DNA of 64,000 bases from Peribacillus frigoritolerans (GTDB taxonomy: Bacteria > Bacillota > Bacilli > Bacillales > DSM-1321), in contig NZ_KV440950.1 of NCBI RefSeq assembly GCF_001636405.1, positions 1,883,712 through 1,947,711 of the forward strand. Direction: 5' to 3'. Position numbers and translations under genes: made by a program. Positions 20,690-29,834 of the stretch are shown here, piece by piece. The stretch's first letter is position 1. Each line of letters starts with the position of its first letter. Under the pieces are notes generated by a model. The model saw only the letters and a program-made list of their open reading frames with translations, was not told the DNA's origin and ran no database searches.

Positions 20690-20927
20690 ACCGGAAATAG
20701 TAAGATGAAATGCACTTTTCAGAGAGGAAACCAAATTGGTGCGAGGTTTCCAGGAAGCAGCATCCGAAGTCGTCCGCGAGCAGTCTTCGTGAACTTCTTA
20801 GTAGCGAAGGCCGGTGAAGAGCCGTTATCCGATTTGAGAGCCGAAAGGGATTTTTTCTTTTTCGGAAAAAAGGTGGCACCGCGAACAACTTCCTTCGTCC
20901 TTTTGTGATGATGGAAGTTTTTTTTAT
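20690..20927 (+). promoter_or_regulatory. T-box leader of valS
   Basis: T-box leaders bind uncharged tRNA and let transcription pass a terminator. The invariant block AAGGTGGCACCGCG is at 20870-20884. A terminator AACTTCC / GGAAGTT with a run of T follows at 20887-20925. Upstream, AGAGAGGAAACC at about 20720 looks like the base of stem I. The gene behind it predicts a valine specifier. GTC triplets occur at 20769, 20772 and 20783, and I cannot decide which is read. The leader is short, so stem II elements may be reduced. Confidence 0.88.
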
Positions 20928-20947
20928 GCCCAAAAGGAGGAAATGAT

Positions 20948-23599
20948 ATGGAAGAGAACCAAATTTCAATGCCGACTAAATATGATCCGCAGACGATAGA
21001 GAAAGGCCGCTACAAATGGTGGCTTGATGGAAAGTTTTTCGAAACGACGGGTGACGATAAAAAAGAACCATACACGATCGTCATCCCGCCGCCTAACGTT
21101 ACAGGTAAGCTGCATCTTGGCCACGCTTGGGATACGACTCTTCAAGATATACTGACACGCATGAAAAGGATGCAAGGCTATGATGTTTTATGGTTACCAG
21201 GCATGGACCATGCGGGTATTGCCACTCAAGCGAAAGTAGAACAGAAACTTCGTGCGGATGGCGTGAGCCGTTATGACCTTGGGCGTGAAAAATTCGTGGA
21301 AGAGACATGGAAATGGAAAGAGGAATATGCGAGCCATATCCGTGAACAATGGTCAAAGCTAGGTCTTGGACTTGATTATACCCGTGAACGCTTCACCCTG
21401 GATGAAGGTCTTTCAAAAGCAGTGCGCGAAGTGTTCGTTTCGCTTTATAACAAGGGCTTGATTTATCGCGGCGAATACATCATCAACTGGGATCCATCAA
21501 CGAAAACGGCGTTATCCGATATCGAGGTCATATACAAAGATGTGCAGGGCGCATTTTACCATATGAAATATCCATTGGTTGACGGATCGGGTGAAATAGA
21601 AATTGCCACCACCCGTCCAGAAACGATGCTTGGCGATACTGCTGTTGCTGTACACCCTGAAGATGACCGTTATAAACACTTGATCGGCAAAAAGGTCCGC
21701 TTGCCAATTACTGGCAGGGAAATCCCGATTGTCGGTGATGATTATGTCGATATGGAATTCGGTTCAGGCGCGGTCAAAATTACTCCTGCTCATGATCCGA
21801 ATGACTTCGAAATCGGGAACCGTCACGACTTGGAGCGCATCCTTGTCATGCATGAAGATGGCTCGATGAATGAAAAGGCCGGTAAATATGAAGGCATGGA
21901 CCGTTTTGAATGCCGTAAGCAAATCGTCAAGGACCTTCAGGAAGAAGGAGTACTCTTCAAAATCGAAGATCACCTTCACTCAGTAGGCCATTCAGAGAGA
22001 AGCGGTGCTGTTGTTGAACCATATCTTTCGACGCAATGGTTCGTTAAGATGCAGCCGCTGGCTGATGCTTCCGTTGAGCTTCAAAAAGGAACCGATGAGG
22101 AAAAAGTTCATTTCGTACCGGACCGTTTCGAGAAAACGTACCTGCATTGGATGGAAAATATCCGCGACTGGTGCATTTCCCGTCAGCTTTGGTGGGGTCA
22201 CCGCATTCCCGCCTGGTACCATAAAGAAACAGGTGAAGTGTATGTAGGTCATGAAGAGCCGGCGGACGCTGAAAACTGGGAACAAGATACAGATGTCCTT
22301 GATACATGGTTCAGCTCGGCATTATGGCCGTTCTCGACTATGGGCTGGCCTGACAAGGACAGTGTCGATTTCCAACGTTACTATCCAACCGGGGCACTTG
22401 TGACAGGCTATGATATCATTTTCTTCTGGGTATCGCGGATGATTTTCCAAGCTCTTGAGTTCACAGGTGAACGACCATTTGAAGATGTGCTGATCCACGG
22501 TCTGGTTCGTGACGAACAGGGGCGCAAGATGAGTAAATCGCTAGGCAATGGTGTCGATCCGATGGATGTCATCGATCAATACGGTGCCGATTCCCTGCGT
22601 TACTTCTTATCTACGGGCAGCTCGCCAGGCCAGGACCTTCGTTATAGTACGGAAAAAGTCGAAGCAGTTTGGAATTTCTCCAATAAGATTTGGAACGCAT
22701 CCCGTTTTGCTTTGATGAACATGAATGGCATGACGTATGACGAAATCGATTTAAGCGGTGAGAAGTCTGTAGCCGATAAATGGATCTTGACGCGTTTGAA
22801 TGAAACGATTTCCAACGTAACCAGACTTGCGGACCGTTATGAGTTTGGTGAAGTGGGCCGTGTGCTATACAACTTCATTTGGGATGACTTCTGTGACTGG
22901 TATATTGAAATGGCGAAGCTTCCTTTATATGGTGAAGACGAAGCGGCTAAGAAAACGACGCGCTCGATCTTGGCGTATGTACTGGATAACACAATGAGAT
23001 TGTTACACCCGTTCATGCCATTCATTACCGAAGAAATCTGGCAGAACCTACCTCACCACGGTGAGTCCATCACTGTTGCCGCTTGGCCGGAAGTGAATGA
23101 AGAGTTGACAGATACAGCTGCAGCCGAGGAAATGAAGCTGCTTGTTGAAATCATCCGCTCCGTCCGTAATATCCGTGCTGAGGTGAACACACCGTTAAGC
23201 AAAAAAATCAATTTGATTTTAAAAGCGAAAGATGAGGCCATCTTAGCGACATTACAGAAAAACAGCAGCTATATCGAGCGTTTCTGTAATCCTGAACAAT
23301 TGACGATCGGAATCGAAGTCGAAGAGCCTGCTCAAGCCATGACAGCTGTCGTAACTGGCGTAGAACTAATCCTTCCGCTTACAGGACTGATCAATATTGA
23401 CGAAGAAGTGAAACGTCTTGAAAAAGAACTCGACAAACTTAATAAAGAAGTTGAGCGTGTACAGAAAAAATTAGGCAACGAAGGCTTCGTTAAAAAGGCG
23501 CCGGCAAGCGTCATCGAAGAAGAACGTGCCAAGGAAAAAGACTATAGCGAAAAACGCGACTCTGTAATCCACAGGATCAGCGAACTGAAACAACTGTAA
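20948..23599 (+). CDS. valS: Valyl-tRNA synthetase
   Basis: ValS charges tRNA(Val) and edits misactivated threonine. The 883-residue class-I synthetase has [14 protein letters not shown] with HLGH at residues 56-59. Its CP1 editing domain lies in about residues 190-340 ([17 protein letters not shown]). KMSKS is at 527-531 and the anticodon-binding domain is near residues 610-750. A C-terminal coiled coil (about 815-883) is characteristic of ValS. It has a strong AAAGGAGG site and is controlled by the T-box leader just upstream. Confidence 0.98.
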   Translation: MEENQISMPTKYDPQTIEKGRYKWWLDGKFFETTGDDKKEPYTIVIPPPNVTGKLHLGHAWDTTLQDILTRMKRMQGYDVLWLPGMDHAGIATQAKVEQKLRADGVSRYDLGREKFVEETWKWKEEYASHIREQWSKLGLGLDYTRERFTLDEGLSKAVREVFVSLYNKGLIYRGEYIINWDPSTKTALSDIEVIYKDVQGAFYHMKYPLVDGSGEIEIATTRPETMLGDTAVAVHPEDDRYKHLIGKKVRLPITGREIPIVGDDYVDMEFGSGAVKITPAHDPNDFEIGNRHDLERILVMHEDGSMNEKAGKYEGMDRFECRKQIVKDLQEEGVLFKIEDHLHSVGHSERSGAVVEPYLSTQWFVKMQPLADASVELQKGTDEEKVHFVPDRFEKTYLHWMENIRDWCISRQLWWGHRIPAWYHKETGEVYVGHEEPADAENWEQDTDVLDTWFSSALWPFSTMGWPDKDSVDFQRYYPTGALVTGYDIIFFWVSRMIFQALEFTGERPFEDVLIHGLVRDEQGRKMSKSLGNGVDPMDVIDQYGADSLRYFLSTGSSPGQDLRYSTEKVEAVWNFSNKIWNASRFALMNMNGMTYDEIDLSGEKSVADKWILTRLNETISNVTRLADRYEFGEVGRVLYNFIWDDFCDWYIEMAKLPLYGEDEAAKKTTRSILAYVLDNTMRLLHPFMPFITEEIWQNLPHHGESITVAAWPEVNEELTDTAAAEEMKLLVEIIRSVRNIRAEVNTPLSKKINLILKAKDEAILATLQKNSSYIERFCNPEQLTIGIEVEEPAQAMTAVVTGVELILPLTGLINIDEEVKRLEKELDKLNKEVERVQKKLGNEGFVKKAPASVIEEERAKEKDYSEKRDSVIHRISELKQL

Positions 23600-23601
23600 A
23601 A

Positions 23602-23640
23602 CAAAAGGATGAACCAGCTTGAAGCCGGTTCATCCTTTTT
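23602..23640 (+). terminator. Terminator after valS
   Basis: AAAGGATGAACC pairs with GGTTCATCCTTT around a nine-base loop with a T-tail. It separates valS from the converging ATP-grasp genes. Confidence 0.9.
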
Positions 23641-23655
23641 CTGTTTACATGCTAT

Positions 23656-24501
23656 TTAAGAAGAGGATATGCTTTCTTTTATGAATGTAAGGTACTCCCC
23701 AACGATATTCATATCACTTAGTGCACTTAATGTCCGGCTCCCGACGACATCCTCAATTTCGTTCAGCATGAGGCTGCCATCTTCGGCAAATATGAAATCG
23801 ATACCGACCAGGCCGAAATCAAATGAACTCATCACTCTTTCAACAAGGCCAAATTCAGATGCAGTCAGCTCATATAGCGAAGCCGATCCGCCCAGTGTAT
23901 AATTTGCCTTGAAACTGGAAGCGGATTCCCTGAGTACAGCAGCCTTCACTTTATTACCAACCACAAAAACGCGAATATCCCTACCGAATAAGCCAGGTTT
24001 TTGAACTATCCAATTCCCATCATTCAGTTGGGCAAGATCATCGGCATGCTCGATTAGAAATACTTGTTTCCCGCCGCGGCCGCTTGTTTCTTTAGCAATG
24101 AAAGGGAGCTCCATGTCATCGGCACTCGGCCTTCCGTTACAATATACGGTATCGGCCATTGGAATCCCAAGCGAGGACAAATATTGATGCGTCTTTGCTT
24201 TGTCATTCGCGATTTCCGATACGAAGGAGGAGTTAAAGCAAGCAATTCCCAATCGCTCTAGTTGCTTAGTGAAAAAAGGATCAATGGTCCGGACGATGGC
24301 AAAGTCCGGCAATGAAATTGGCAGCATCTCATGTTCCACATACAACTTGTTGAAACGATGTCCGATCCTAAGGTCTTCCCGAAAGTGAAAGTGTAAATCA
24401 AGATCAAGCTTACTGGCTTCGTCAAGCATCCAATCTATGTATCCTTTATTTTTCAAGGCATCCTCACGGTTGTAAATCAACCAGCCTGCTTGTTTTTTCA
24501 T
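23656..24501 (-). CDS. ATP-grasp protein, RimK-like (second of a pair)
   Basis: About 281 residues. The central and C-terminal parts form an ATP-grasp domain: DKAKTHQYLSSLGIP near residue 100, ETSGRGGKQVFLIE near 140, GRDIRVFVVGNKVKAAVLR near 175 and GIDFIFAEDGSLMLNEIED near 240. The usual metal-binding ExNxxPG-type end reads EIEDVVGSRTL, with acidic residues where Asn is normal. The start could be ATG 24510 or the next ATG at 24501; both overlap the preceding gene. Such enzymes join a carboxylate to an amine via an acyl phosphate. The substrate is unknown. Confidence 0.8.
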   Translation of the reverse strand: MKKQAGWLIYNREDALKNKGYIDWMLDEASKLDLDLHFHFREDLRIGHRFNKLYVEHEMLPISLPDFAIVRTIDPFFTKQLERLGIACFNSSFVSEIANDKAKTHQYLSSLGIPMADTVYCNGRPSADDMELPFIAKETSGRGGKQVFLIEHADDLAQLNDGNWIVQKPGLFGRDIRVFVVGNKVKAAVLRESASSFKANYTLGGSASLYELTASEFGLVERVMSSFDFGLVGIDFIFAEDGSLMLNEIEDVVGSRTLSALSDMNIVGEYLTFIKESISSS

Positions 24502-25411
24502 CAGATGCACTTCCTTTTCCTAATTCTTTCAAGATATAATCGAACATGCTATCGGCGATGTTGATGCCTGTACATTCAAAAATATTCAGTAAATGCGAAT
24601 TCGAATTCACTTCGCATAAAAGCGGACCTTCTTCACCAAAAAGCAAATCGACGCCAGCGAAGTCGGCACCGAGAATTTGCGCACATCGAATGGCAAGTTG
24701 TGCTTCTTCACTGGTGGGTATATATGGTGCAGCCTGCCCCCCGGCAGTCATATTAGCACGGAAGTCCTGCTCGGAATGACGTTGCATCGCTGCTATGACT
24801 TGATTGCCCACGACATTCACGCGAATATCCCGACCTTTACTGTGCTCGATGAATTCCTGGATGATAAATGGTTTATGGCCAAGATCACGGACCGTCTTCA
24901 GTAACTCATCCTCTGTTTGGATTAAATATACTTGTTCCCCAAAAGAACCGTATGCTTCCTTTACGATAAGAGGATACCCGAGTTCATTGCCGATTTGGAT
25001 AAAAGCATCCATATTACCCCTTTCAATCCCTTCGTACGTAAAAGGGGGAAATATGGTTTTCGGCATCGGTATGCCATGCCCTGTTAAGGCTTGATGTGTT
25101 TTTGCTTTGCTGTCGCATATATCGATTGCTGCACTGCTGTTATATACGGGGATGCCGAGCAATTCCAAATGGCGCGCCAAATGAATGTCTTTATCCATGA
25201 ACAGAACAAAATCCGGCAGCTTATCAAAGGTTCCTTTAAGCAGCGGCACTCCTTTTTCGATTATGGGAATGAGATCTGAATTGCGGATAAGGGTTGCCAT
25301 GATATCTTTCCTTTCAGCCGCCTCTTTAATGAACAAAGCTAAACTGGAAAACTTATCATGCTGTAAATAGCCGTTGACGACAATCCAGCAGTGGAAATCT
25401 GAAGGTTTCAT
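24464..25411 (-). CDS. ATP-grasp ligase, RimK-like (first of a pair)
   Basis: A 315-residue protein with an N-terminal pre-ATP-grasp domain (residues about 1-105) and an ATP-grasp fold. Visible blocks are DSKAKTHQALTGHGIPMPKT near 105, VKEAYGSFGEQVYLI near 150, GRDIRVNVVGNQVIAAM near 200, and GVDLLFGEEGPLLCEVNSNSH near 255, which keeps the Glu/Asn metal ligands. It resembles RimK-type glutamate ligases and the YheC/YheD spore proteins. It overlaps the following ATP-grasp gene by about 38-47 bases in another frame. The pair has no counterpart between valS and folC in B. subtilis as I recall, so it is probably accessory. The substrate is unknown. Confidence 0.82.
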   Translation of the reverse strand: MKPSDFHCWIVVNGYLQHDKFSSLALFIKEAAERKDIMATLIRNSDLIPIIEKGVPLLKGTFDKLPDFVLFMDKDIHLARHLELLGIPVYNSSAAIDICDSKAKTHQALTGHGIPMPKTIFPPFTYEGIERGNMDAFIQIGNELGYPLIVKEAYGSFGEQVYLIQTEDELLKTVRDLGHKPFIIQEFIEHSKGRDIRVNVVGNQVIAAMQRHSEQDFRANMTAGGQAAPYIPTSEEAQLAIRCAQILGADFAGVDLLFGEEGPLLCEVNSNSHLLNIFECTGINIADSMFDYILKELGKGSASDEKTSRLVDLQP

Positions 25412-25509
25412 GGTAAAACACTACCTTTCATCTAGGTTAATCGTACATATATTGATAAAATAATCTTAACGCATAAGAGCGGTATAAAGAAAGAGGAGGC
25501 TCCACGATA

Positions 25510-26799
25510 ATGGTTACAGCCATGAAAGAAATCAATCAATTTTTCGAACGGCGCCAAGTTCGGTTGGGCATGAATTTTGGCCTGTCACGGATGGAAACAT
25601 TGTTAACTGAATTAGGCGACCCGCACAAGGAGCTAAGATATATTCACATTGCGGGGTCCAACGGGAAAGGATCGACACTGCAATATATTAAAGAAATTCT
25701 GCTTGCCCAAGGGATTCGGGTCGCTTCCTTCACTTCTCCTTATTTAATCCGGATGAATGAACAGCTGAAGGTGAATGAGGATGAAATCAGTGATCAGGAT
25801 TTCATCGATGTCTTCCGGAAGCTTTGGCCGATCATCCATGAGATGGACAGCAAGGGGATTGGTCCCACCCAGTTCGAAATTTTGACTGCAATGTCATTCT
25901 CTTATTTTAGCAAAAAGGAAGTCGATTTGGTTTTGATGGAAACCGGTTTGGGAGGCAGGCTTGATACAACCAATGTCATCCAGCCGTTTCTTTCGATCAT
26001 TACCTCGATCTCTTTGGAACATACGAACATCCTGGGTAACACACTTGGGGAAATTGCTTTTGAGAAGGCAGGCATCATAAAAAGCGGGGCGCCGGTCATC
26101 AGCGGAGTCACAGCCGGGGAACCAGCAAAAGTAATTGAAGAAAAAGCGTCAGCTTTAGGCGTACCTTATTACCAATTGGGTAAAGACTTTCGTGTTAGCG
26201 ATATGAAGCGAAGTGAACGTGGGCAAAGTTTCTCATTTTCGCTTGCCGACAGGTCGATCGAAAATGTGGAAATGCGGATGCTGGGCCGTCATCAAATGGA
26301 AAATGCGGCACTGGCCATTGCTGCTGTCACAGTAGGGATGGAAAATATCGATGAAAAAAGCATCCTTAAAGGAATAGGGGCAGCGAAATGGGATGGACGC
26401 TTTGAAAAAATATCAGATGAGCCATTGGTGATCATTGATGGTGCACATAATCCTGCCGGCATCGACGTACTGAAGGAAACGCTAAAAGTGCATTACCCCG
26501 ACTATAAGTACCGATTCGTATTCAGCTCATTTAAAGATAAAAACTATTCCGAGATGCTTCGTGGACTGGAAACGGGGGCAATGGAAATCATCATTACCGA
26601 ATTCGACCATGAACGGGCGGCGGATGCGAAAACGCTTTATGAAAAATGCAGTCATCCAAATAAAAGTATAAACAAGGATTGGCAGGCGGCGATAACGGAA
26701 GGCAGAAGGAAAACGGGGGATAAAGAGATCCTTGTCATTACAGGGTCCCTTCATTTCCTTTCACTGGTGAGGGAGTTCCTAATCAGAGAAGATGCCTAA
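25510..26799 (+). CDS. folC: Folylpolyglutamate synthase / dihydrofolate synthase
   Basis: FolC adds glutamate to dihydropteroate and extends folate polyglutamate tails. The 429-residue Mur-ligase-family protein shows the P-loop AGSNGKGST at residues 48-56. TSPYLIRMNEQ follows, then ETGLGGRLDTTN near residue 147 and DGAHNPAGI near 315. A GAGGAGG site is 10 bases before ATG 25510; an ATG four codons downstream is an alternative. The gene ends normally, but 10 bases after its stop the sequence turns into a transposase remnant, and no terminator is seen before that. Confidence 0.95.
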   Translation: MVTAMKEINQFFERRQVRLGMNFGLSRMETLLTELGDPHKELRYIHIAGSNGKGSTLQYIKEILLAQGIRVASFTSPYLIRMNEQLKVNEDEISDQDFIDVFRKLWPIIHEMDSKGIGPTQFEILTAMSFSYFSKKEVDLVLMETGLGGRLDTTNVIQPFLSIITSISLEHTNILGNTLGEIAFEKAGIIKSGAPVISGVTAGEPAKVIEEKASALGVPYYQLGKDFRVSDMKRSERGQSFSFSLADRSIENVEMRMLGRHQMENAALAIAAVTVGMENIDEKSILKGIGAAKWDGRFEKISDEPLVIIDGAHNPAGIDVLKETLKVHYPDYKYRFVFSSFKDKNYSEMLRGLETGAMEIIITEFDHERAADAKTLYEKCSHPNKSINKDWQAAITEGRRKTGDKEILVITGSLHFLSLVREFLIREDA

Positions 26800-26808
26800 A
26801 GGATGTGC

Positions 26809-27135
26809 ATTACCGTAATGAGGCACTTTATAATGGAAACCAAAGCCTAAGAACCAACGGTAAGCCATATTTGTTTCAACTTCTTCAATTGCTTTATGCA
26901 TTGAACGAATACCGAGAGTAAATCGAATGAAAGTCAGTTTGGCTAATATAACTGGATCAATACTTGGGCTTCCTATCTCTGAATATATATCTTTCACCAA
27001 ATCATAAATAAAAGTGAAGTCAATGGCAGCCTCAATTTTACGAACCAAATGATTCGCCGGCACCAGTTGATCTAAAGTAATCATTTCAAGTTGGCCTCGC
27101 TGAATAGAATAATGTTTCGAAAGCATCATCTTCAC
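26809..27135 (-). pseudogene. IS1182-family transposase, N-terminal remnant
   Basis: About 109 codons on the minus strand match the start of an IS1182-type transposase: QRGQLEMITLDQLVPANHL, then IGSPSIDPVILAKLTFI and SMHKAIEEVETNMAYRWFLGF. The similarity stops near the PHYGN residues, where the frame runs into the DNA next to folC, and the catalytic DDE part is missing. The start is a GTG at 27135. No terminal inverted repeats were found. It is a dead fragment left after deletion of most of an insertion sequence. Its truncated end lies about 10 bases from the folC stop. Confidence 0.85.
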
Positions 27136-27171
27136 CTGGCAAAAGGGGTTCTATCTATAAGTTAAAACAAA

Positions 27172-27365
27172 GTTGATTGGAGCGGGTGTACGAGACTCCT
27201 GCGGGAAAAGCGAGTCCAGGGGAGACCCCGCAGGCGCAAAGGCGCCGAGGGCGGACCGCCCGCGGAAAGCGAGTGCCTGGGGAGTGGAAATTAACGTTCA
27301 AATTGCACAAACCCCTAAAAAACTGAAGAGAAACTCTATTTTCATCGAGTTTGTCTTCAGTCTGA
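27172..27365 (+). repeat. Composite interspersed repeat, copy C
   Basis: GC-rich module 27172-27295 runs from GTTGATTGGAGCGGGTG to GTGGAAATTAAC. After an A-rich gap there is a hairpin with arms CTGAAGAGAAACTC (27323-27336) and GAGTTTGTCTTCAG (27347-27360), ending CAGTCTGA at 27358-27365. It lies between the IS1182 remnant and comC. Confidence 0.85.
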
Positions 27366-27395
27366 GAAAAGGATCTTTTCAAAGGTCCTTTTCTC
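27364..27395 (+). terminator. Stem-loop abutting repeat copy C
   Basis: GAGAAAAGGA pairs with TCCTTTTCTC around a short loop. The T-tract is weak (TTGTT), so termination is uncertain. Confidence 0.5.
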
Positions 27396-27535
27396 TTGTT
27401 AAAGAGCCTCTTGGAAAGAAAAAACTCCAATAGAGTGATTGATGACAAATCAGCCAGTTTATTTGTTAAAATATGTTTATATATTGCATTCCATATGAAT
27501 AGGATCTGCTTAATAAAATGATGGGAGGAATGAGC

Positions 27536-27631
27536 ATGAAGAACCCAATGGTTAATTACATAGCGGAAGGGAATTTTATATCAGGGTTTCAAAGAAAGGC
27601 AATCGAATCCTCATGCACTTTGTATAAATGA
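27536..27631 (+). CDS. Short upstream ORF overlapping comC, 31 residues
   Basis: An ATG at 27536 stands 8 bases after GGGAGG and opens 31 codons (MKNPMVNYIAEGNFISGFQR...). Its TGA overlaps the comC ATG in ATGATG, a four-base overlap typical of translational coupling. comC has no other good ribosome-binding site: the bases before its ATG are CACTTTGTATAA. I do not recognise the peptide. It is either a leader peptide that delivers ribosomes to comC or the remnant of a longer gene. The Shine-Dalgarno sequence and overlap are seen directly; the role is inferred. Confidence 0.55.
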   Translation: MKNPMVNYIAEGNFISGFQRKAIESSCTLYK

Positions 27632-28380
27632 TGGCTATCCATATCTATCTCTTCGTATTGGGCTTAATTTTAGGCTCATTCTTTAACGTTGTCGGTTTAA
27701 GTGTTCCAGCTGGTCATTCATTCGCGAATCGTCGCTCCGCCTGCCCTTCTTGCGGGCGTACATTGACATTCTTCGAGTTGATACCGGTTATTTCTTATAT
27801 GTTGCAAGTCGGTAAATGCCGGGGCTGTAAAGCAAGGATATCCCCCCTTTATCCGGCCGTGGAAATACTGACCGGTGTTTTGTTTGCCTCTGCTCCGATA
27901 TTCCTTGGCTGGTCGGGTGAACTGTTGGTTGGCTGGATATTGATTTCATTATTTATGATCATCTTCGTGACTGATGTCGCCTATATGCTCATACCCGATA
28001 AAATACTGCTTTTCTTTATAGTGATTTTTATTGTTTTAAGAGTCTCATTTCCACTGACGCCCTGGTGGGATTCAATTGTCGGGGCAGCGGTTGGTTTTAG
28101 CCTGCTGTTATCAATCGCGGTCGTAAGTAAGGGTGGCATGGGTGGCGGTGATATCAAGCTGTTTGCAGTGATTGGCTTCGTATTGGGAATGAAGATGGTG
28201 CTGTTATCTTTGCTTTTTGCGTGCTTTTATGGGGCATTGCTTGGCATCATCGGGTTGCTGACCGGAATCTTAAAAAAGAAAACCCTTATTCCTTTCGGAC
28301 CGTATATCGTTTTTGGGACATTGACTGCTTATTTTTGGGGCGATTCGCTATTACATTGGTATGTAACATTTTTAAGATGA
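27628..28380 (+). CDS. comC: Prepilin peptidase / leader methyltransferase ComC
   Basis: ComC processes the pseudopilins (ComGC-type) needed for DNA uptake. The 250-residue A24 aspartyl protease has the N-terminal methyltransferase domain with two CxxC pairs at Cys39, Cys42, Cys64 and Cys67. The catalytic aspartates are Asp116 (DVAYMLIPD) and Asp185 in GGGDIKL. Seven to eight membrane helices are evident. Translation begins at ATG 27628 or 27631 and appears coupled to a short ORF upstream. In B. subtilis comC also lies next to folC. Here a remnant IS and a repeat separate them. Confidence 0.95.
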   Translation: MMAIHIYLFVLGLILGSFFNVVGLSVPAGHSFANRRSACPSCGRTLTFFELIPVISYMLQVGKCRGCKARISPLYPAVEILTGVLFASAPIFLGWSGELLVGWILISLFMIIFVTDVAYMLIPDKILLFFIVIFIVLRVSFPLTPWWDSIVGAAVGFSLLLSIAVVSKGGMGGGDIKLFAVIGFVLGMKMVLLSLLFACFYGALLGIIGLLTGILKKKTLIPFGPYIVFGTLTAYFWGDSLLHWYVTFLR

Positions 28381-28520
28381 GCTTAAAGGGCCATCCTGAT
28401 CCAAGAGGAATTTGTCAAAAATCACCTGAAAAATAGCTCAGTAGGGAACCATCCCCATTTGACGGCAAGAGATTATGAAATGATAGAGGGAGGTATGTAA
28501 TTGGTGAGAGGTGATATGGA

Positions 28521-28583
28521 ATGGTTCATGAAGCAATAGTACCAGTACCTGGAATTCCTTTTTGGTTACCCATATATGAATAG
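28521..28583 (+). CDS. Candidate 20-residue peptide gene between comC and spoIIB
   Basis: ATG 28521 follows GAGAGGTGAT with a good distance and encodes MVHEAIVPVPGIPFWLPIYE, a proline-rich hydrophobic peptide. A second site, GGGAGG at about 28488, precedes a TTG/GTG with a 12-codon frame ending in the same place. A terminator follows 20 bases after the stop. A TTGACG (28459-28464) lies upstream but has no good -10. It could be a microprotein or chance, and I do not recognise it. Confidence 0.3.
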   Translation: MVHEAIVPVPGIPFWLPIYE

Positions 28584-28603
28584 GGAAATTTGACGAAACC
28601 TAT

Positions 28604-28642
28604 TAATGACAAGACGACAAAAGTCTTGTTATTTTTTTTTCC
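28604..28642 (+). terminator. Terminator before spoIIB
   Basis: GACAAGAC (28608-28615) pairs with GTCTTGT (28623-28629), followed by about ten T. It ends the comC transcript or a small transcript from the 28.5 kb gap. Confidence 0.85.
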
Positions 28643-28687
28643 CTCTATGATAGGATGAAAAAAATGATCTGGAGGGGAGGAAAAAAA

Positions 28688-29647
28688 TTGGGCAAGCCGG
28701 AAGAAAGCAAGGGTGTAACGATTAAAATAAATGGGGAAGAAAAAGTATTTGCCGATAAAAAAATTGAAAGTCAAGAGGCGGCGAGTAAGGAGCAGGAACA
28801 AACTGATGAGAGTTTCGAATGGATACTCCCTGAGGATTCAAATGAAAGCAAGATCGTATTGGTACCCACACCGCCAAAGAAGAAAATGCCGAAGCTCATC
28901 GGTTTTGGTACCGGGTCACTGAAAAGCTCGGATAAAAGACCGATCAAGACATTCATGATTGCAGTCATTTGTGCTGTGTTTTTTGGGTCGATTCTTGGCT
29001 TGATCGCCGTTAAAACGATTACAAAGGAAAAAGCCGAAGTATCTTCGGTCGAGACCCCGATTCCAACTGAAGCCACAGTTGAAGATAAAAAAGCGGCAGT
29101 GACTGAACCGGGAAACCAGCTGAAGACATTCCTTGTACAGGGTGGAGTATTCAGCAGCGAGGATGCGGCAAGGCAAATTCAAAAGAAAATCATTGAAAAG
29201 CAGGTTCCTGCTGAAATCTTCAAATTGGAAGAAAGCTATTATCTATTTCTGGGATCGGCAGAGAGTCTAGCTGCAAGTAAAGAACTGGCCTTGTTCTTAA
29301 AGTCATATGATGTGGATGTATATTGGAAGGAAATCAATTTTGAAGCGGCCGGGACAAGCCAAGAAGATGAAAAAACCCTCGACAAGATGAAGGCAGTATA
29401 TGCTTCGTTGGCAGAAACATCCGCAACAAAGCTTCGCGGAAAGGCAGGGACGGTAAACGGGGAAACCCTGAAAAAAAACATGGATGAACTGAAGGCGGGA
29501 AAATTATCGCCGGCGTTTTCAAAGATGAACGATGACCTGACTGCTGCGGCAAAGTCGATTGATGAATATGAGACTTCCAAAAACGAAGAAAAGCTATTCC
29601 AGGCTCAAGAAAGTCTTCTGAATTTTTTATTGAATTACCAAAAGTAA
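28688..29647 (+). CDS. spoIIB: Stage II sporulation protein SpoIIB
   Basis: SpoIIB is a septum-localised membrane protein that helps septal peptidoglycan thinning at engulfment. The product has a charged cytoplasmic head starting GKPEESKGVTIKINGEEKV. One membrane segment is present (FMIAVICAVFFGSILGLIAV, about residues 94-113). The outer part carries a SPOR-like peptidoglycan-binding domain (FLVQGGVFSSEDAARQIQ, about residues 145-225). An upstream ATG at 28655 lacks a good site; TTG 28688 follows GGAGGGGAGG and gives 319 residues. Position between comC and maf is as in B. subtilis. Confidence 0.9.
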   Translation: MGKPEESKGVTIKINGEEKVFADKKIESQEAASKEQEQTDESFEWILPEDSNESKIVLVPTPPKKKMPKLIGFGTGSLKSSDKRPIKTFMIAVICAVFFGSILGLIAVKTITKEKAEVSSVETPIPTEATVEDKKAAVTEPGNQLKTFLVQGGVFSSEDAARQIQKKIIEKQVPAEIFKLEESYYLFLGSAESLAASKELALFLKSYDVDVYWKEINFEAAGTSQEDEKTLDKMKAVYASLAETSATKLRGKAGTVNGETLKKNMDELKAGKLSPAFSKMNDDLTAAAKSIDEYETSKNEEKLFQAQESLLNFLLNYQK

Positions 29648-29834
29648 AGAAAAAGGGGGGGCTGCCTTATGGGACAAGCCTCCTAATATGAAACCATCTG
29701 TGACACCTTTTTTATTTTCCGGGAAATACTTACAGGGATTTGTCGATTCCTAGTAAACAATAATTGTGGATTGCACCATTATTTGATAGGATAGATATGT
29801 ATCTCCCTATGTAAAGAAAGGTGACTTTTATATT

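Noticed and set aside
27173-27433. 86-codon frame through repeat copy C
   Set aside because: Same repeat-derived pseudo-coding pattern; no start context.
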